A stretch of 9,573 bases of DNA from Methylococcaceae bacterium (GTDB taxonomy: Bacteria > Pseudomonadota > Gammaproteobacteria > Methylococcales > Methylomonadaceae): assembly GCA_013140465.1 (NCBI GenBank), contig JABFST010000122.1, positions 1-9,573 of the forward strand, in the 5' to 3' direction. The translations under genes and the position numbers were made by a program. Shown piece by piece: positions 7,092-9,573 of the stretch (positions within the stretch are counted from its first letter, which is position 1; each line of letters begins with the position of its first letter). Below the pieces are notes generated by a model that was not told the origin of the DNA, did no database searches, and worked only from the letters and a program-made list of their open reading frames with translations.

Positions 7092-7163
7092 GGAGTACAA
7101 CGGCTTTAGACGTTGTACTCTCGGTATCATCCGATATGGCAACGTCTAAAGCCGTTGCACTCC
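7092..7163. repeat. Nested palindrome: two hairpins that together form a 25-bp inverted repeat
   Basis: Bases 7092-7116 and 7139-7163 are inverted copies, 23 of 25 positions pairing exactly (core AACGGCTTTAGACGTTG). Each arm is itself a hairpin. In the left one, GAGTACAACG (7093-7102) pairs perfectly with CGTTGTACTC (7111-7120) around loop GCTTTAGA. In the right one, GCAACG (7139-7144) pairs with CGTTGC (7153-7158) around loop TCTAAAGC. The two 8-nt loops are exact complements. The spacer holds TCGG...CCGA, which could add a small stem. No direct-repeat structure or coding frame is present. It resembles REP/BIME-type elements, but whether it recurs in the genome cannot be seen here. It may also act as a 3' structure for the nuclease mRNA, whose stop is 31 nt upstream. 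Confidence 0.85.
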
Positions 7164-7193
7164 AGCTATACAGAGTCCGAAGCTGATAAATCC

Positions 7194-7321
7194 ACATTAA
7201 ACTCCCTCTCCCTAAGGCATGGGTATCTAAACAAGTTTTAAAAGTTATAAAAACAATAAGTTACACTGTACATAGCCCCCTCTCCCACAGGGAGAGGGTT
7301 GGGGAGAGGGGAATTTAATGT
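7194..7321. mobile_element. MITE-like element with inverted terminal repeats
   Basis: The left end ACATTAAACTCCCTCTCCC (7194-7212) is an inverted copy of the right end GGGGAGAGGGGAATTTAATGT (7301-7321), differing by one substitution and small indels. The 128-bp unit carries no coding frame. Its middle is AT-rich (7222-7262), and next to the right end is a perfect hairpin, CCCTCTCCC-ACA-GGGAGAGGG (7278-7298). The CCCTCTCCC/GGGAGAGGG core is of a kind often seen dispersed between genes in proteobacterial genomes (general knowledge). I see no transposase and no clear target-site duplication. Non-autonomous transposition is therefore an inference from the inverted ends. Confidence 0.55.
7278..7298. 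repeat. Perfect 9-bp GC-rich hairpin inside the MITE-like unit
   Basis: CCCTCTCCC (7278-7286) and GGGAGAGGG (7290-7298) are exact reverse complements around an ACA triloop. In RNA from either strand this would fold very stably. No T-run follows on the + strand, so it is not a textbook terminator, though it could stall transcription or block exonucleases upstream of alkB. Confidence 0.8.
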
Positions 7322-7396
7322 AGCTTTACTTCCTGCGTACCGCACCTAAACCAAACACCACAAAGATAGCCTATACACGCCAGCCGCCCAAACCCG

Positions 7397-8086
7397 ATGA
7401 CCAACAGCGCACCCAACCCGTCGCCCCAACACCTAGGCGACAACCTGATCCCCTACGACGGCGAACTGTACCTGATCCGGCAGTTTTATCACCCGCACCA
7501 AGCCGACTTGATCTTAACGGCCTTATTGGCAGAACTGGCGTGGCAACAAGAAGACCTGTTCATCTTTGGTCGTTGGCATAAAGTACCGCGCCTGATGTGC
7601 TGGTATGGCGACCCCAGCGCATACTACCGCTATTCCGGCGTCAACCACACACCGCAAGCTTGGCATCCGCGCTTACAGCCCATCCGCCATAACCTAGAAC
7701 AACACTGCGGCTGCACCTTTAACAGCGTGCTGGGCAATTTATACCGCGACGGCAAAGATTCTATGGGCTGCCATGCCGACAATGAACCCGAGCTAGGCCC
7801 CACACCGCTAATCGCCTCGCTCAGCCTAGGTGCAGAACGCATCTTTAAGCTACACCACAACCGCCATCCAGACCGCTTGTCCATACCCCTAGGCCACGGC
7901 GATCTGCTAATAATGGCTGGCACACTCCAACAACATTGGCAACACGCCATCCCCAAAACCCAAAAAGCAAAAACCGCCCGCATTAATTTGACATTCCGTA
8001 GCATTTTGGCAGCAAATAAGCGTTCATTGCCTCGTAATGCCCGCGGCTATAGACTAAAATCAACATCCTCATCCACACCCTTGTGA
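7397..8086 (+). CDS. AlkB-type 2-oxoglutarate/Fe(II)-dependent DNA dealkylase
   Basis: This enzyme repairs alkylated bases such as 1-methyladenine and 3-methylcytosine by oxidative demethylation, using Fe(II), O2 and 2-oxoglutarate. It has 229 residues. The iron ligands are His126 and Asp128 in CHADNE, and His183 in HWQHAIPK. The 2-oxoglutarate arginines are Arg195 and Arg201 in RINLTFR. The preceding NSVLGNLYRDG (109-119) is the usual AlkB substrate/cofactor strand. The NLYRDGxDSMGxHAD pattern resembles the AlkB2/AlkB3-like bacterial group more than E. coli AlkB itself, so I give no symbol. A basic, serine-rich tail follows residue 205. ATG 7397 has no visible Shine-Dalgarno; nothing better lies nearby. 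mfd starts 26 bp downstream, pointing to a shared repair operon. Confidence 0.93.
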   Translation: MTNSAPNPSPQHLGDNLIPYDGELYLIRQFYHPHQADLILTALLAELAWQQEDLFIFGRWHKVPRLMCWYGDPSAYYRYSGVNHTPQAWHPRLQPIRHNLEQHCGCTFNSVLGNLYRDGKDSMGCHADNEPELGPTPLIASLSLGAERIFKLHHNRHPDRLSIPLGHGDLLIMAGTLQQHWQHAIPKTQKAKTARINLTFRSILAANKRSLPRNARGYRLKSTSSSTPL

Positions 8087-8112
8087 CCGTGTAAAACTGG
8101 ACAACCAACTGA

Positions 8113-9573
8113 ATGGCAAACTCCTCAATTTTCTCCCCCACCGTCCCTTTAACCCAAAACCAGACCCTAGTTTGGACAGGCTTTAATGGCTGTGCCGATG
8201 CCTTGGCGTTGGCGAATGCGATACAAAATGAACAGCGGCTGTTTGTGATGGTGACGCCCGACAACCAAACCGCGCTGCGTTTAGAACATGAACTGGCGTT
8301 TTTTCTGCAAGGCCAGCATCCGATTTTGCATTTTCCCGATTGGGAAACTTTGCCTTATGACGTGTTTTCGCCGCTGCCGGAAATTATCTCGGAACGCCTA
8401 AAAACCTTGGCGGTATTGCCGCAAGTGCGGCGCGGGGCGTTGGTGGTGTCGGTGACGACGCTGATGCACAGGTTGGCGGCGCGGGAACATATCCTCGCCA
8501 ACAGCTTTGCGATTAAAGTGGGTGATGATTTTAACCTGGACTTAAACCGCATCAAGCTAGAAAGCGTGGGCTACCAATGCGTGTCGCAAGTGTACCAACA
8601 TGCCGAATTTGCGGTGCGCGGGGCGATTGTGGATTTGTTCCCTATGGGCAGCAAAGTGCCGTACCGCATAGAGTTGTTTGATGAAGAAGTGGAATCGATC
8701 CGCACTTTTGACCCGGAAAGCCAGCGTTCGTTAGAAAAAATCGACCGGATTGAATTATTTCCCGCCCGTGAATTTCCGTTTACCGACGAGTCCATCAAGC
8801 ATTTTCGCCAAGCGTTCCGCACCAGTTTTCCCGATGCGAACCCCAAAAACACCTTATATGTTGATGTCAGCAAAGGCATCACACCCAGTGGTATCGAATA
8901 TTATTTGCCCTTGTTTGTCGAAAAAACTGCGACCTTGTTTGATTATTTGCCATCGTCGGCGGTGTTTGTGGTGGCAGACAGTTTTGACCACACTGCCACG
9001 GCATTTTACGCCGAAGCCGAAGAACGCTACGAACAGCGCAAATACGACCGGGATCGGCCAATTTTAAAACCCGAACAGTTGTTTTTGGCGGCGGAGGAAT
9101 TGGCGCAGCGCACGCGTGGTTTTGCCCGCATCACGTTTAGCGGGCAAGCACATGATAATAGCGTGGTGTTTGCTTGCCAGCCGCTGCCTAGGGTGACGAT
9201 TGATGCTAAGCAGACCGAACCCGCTCAAGCGTTGCGCCAGTTTATCCACAGTTTTACGGGTAGGATTTTGTTTGTGGCGGAATCGGCGGGGCGGCGCGAA
9301 GGGCTGATCGACAAATTGCGCAGCTATAAGATTTCGGTAAAAACCGTGGACAGTTGGCAGGCATTTTTCGCGGCAGACGCGGCGATGTGTATCGTTGTTG
9401 CGCCTATGGATTTGGGCTTGTGGCTTAACGATCCGGCCTTGGCGATCATCACCGAAAGCCAGTTATCCGGTGAAAAAGTCTTGCAACGGCGCAGACGGCG
9501 GCGTTCGGGCGCAAAAGAACTGGAAAACATCGTCAACAACTTAAACGAGTTGACCATCGGTGCGCCGGTTGTG
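8113..9573 (+). CDS. mfd: Transcription-repair coupling factor Mfd, N-terminal 487 residues (3' truncated by window)
   Basis: Mfd is an ATP-driven translocase that removes RNA polymerase stalled at DNA lesions and recruits UvrA for nucleotide excision repair. The frame is open from ATG 8113 to the window edge; the full protein would be about 1150 residues. Visible are the UvrB-homology module (about 1-330) with DWETLPYD (76-83), RGAIVDLFP (169-177, the UvrA-binding region by homology) and GIEYYLPLF (260-268), then domain 3. Next comes TESQLSGE (447-454) with six arginines at 459-464, leading into LTIGAPVV (480-487), where the RNA-polymerase-interacting domain begins. The helicase motor is outside the window. 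The UvrB-like part lacks a Walker A motif, as is normal for Mfd. No strong Shine-Dalgarno precedes the start, which follows alkB closely and suggests co-transcription. Confidence 0.96.
   Translation, partial: MANSSIFSPTVPLTQNQTLVWTGFNGCADALALANAIQNEQRLFVMVTPDNQTALRLEHELAFFLQGQHPILHFPDWETLPYDVFSPLPEIISERLKTLAVLPQVRRGALVVSVTTLMHRLAAREHILANSFAIKVGDDFNLDLNRIKLESVGYQCVSQVYQHAEFAVRGAIVDLFPMGSKVPYRIELFDEEVESIRTFDPESQRSLEKIDRIELFPAREFPFTDESIKHFRQAFRTSFPDANPKNTLYVDVSKGITPSGIEYYLPLFVEKTATLFDYLPSSAVFVVADSFDHTATAFYAEAEERYEQRKYDRDRPILKPEQLFLAAEELAQRTRGFARITFSGQAHDNSVVFACQPLPRVTIDAKQTEPAQALRQFIHSFTGRILFVAESAGRREGLIDKLRSYKISVKTVDSWQAFFAADAAMCIVVAPMDLGLWLNDPALAIITESQLSGEKVLQRRRRRRSGAKELENIVNNLNELTIGAPVV

Larger units (their letters stand above)
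7062..7396. other. 335-bp gene-free region between nuclease gene and alkB
   Basis: It holds the nested palindrome (7092-7163), a 30-bp gap, the MITE-like unit (7194-7321) and a 75-bp leader before alkB. I find no tRNA, conserved RNA or supported ORF. The last 75 bp are rich in A and C and contain no clear -35/-10 pair. A TATACA at 7372-7377 could be a -10 box, but it has no partner at the right distance. Confidence 0.7.

Noticed and set aside
7092..7163. Small CRISPR array
   Set aside because: The repeated units are inverted rather than direct, there are only two, and no cas genes are nearby.

Overview
The window looks like ordinary chromosome from a gammaproteobacterium. The convergent clpS-clpA / infA arrangement matches the Escherichia coli layout, and ClpA, IF1 and Mfd align nearly motif for motif with their E. 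coli counterparts. The moderate GC content, the MetY-type sulfhydrylase and the intergenic repeats would suit a methanotroph of the order Methylococcales, but that is only an impression. No phage, plasmid, transposase or CRISPR genes are visible.

Layout, left to right. On the + strand, the last 24 codons of clpS are followed 13 nt later by clpA, giving the adaptor and the ATPase of the ClpAP protease. An imperfect hairpin separates them from convergent infA (translation initiation factor IF1, - strand), whose own stop codon lies inside the stem. Upstream of infA on the - strand are a 434-residue membrane protein that I cannot assign to a named family, and metY (O-acetylhomoserine sulfhydrylase). 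metY has a good sigma-70 promoter and may be co-transcribed with the membrane gene, because only 61 bp separate them.

The divergent region from 5434 to 5660 leads into the + strand genes. These are a metallo-beta-lactamase/beta-CASP nuclease (probable RNA processing enzyme), a 335-bp gene-free stretch, an AlkB-type DNA dealkylase, and the first 487 codons of mfd (transcription-repair coupling factor), which runs off the right edge. alkB and mfd are 26 bp apart and form a plausible small DNA-repair operon.

The least explained part is the gene-free stretch 7062-7396. It holds two separate palindromic elements in tandem. The first, 7092-7163, is a palindrome made of two smaller hairpins with exactly complementary loops. 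The second, 7194-7321, is a MITE-like unit with inverted ends and a perfect internal 9-bp hairpin. The unidentified membrane protein is the other candidate for new biology. The rest is conserved housekeeping, and no new multi-gene system is evident.
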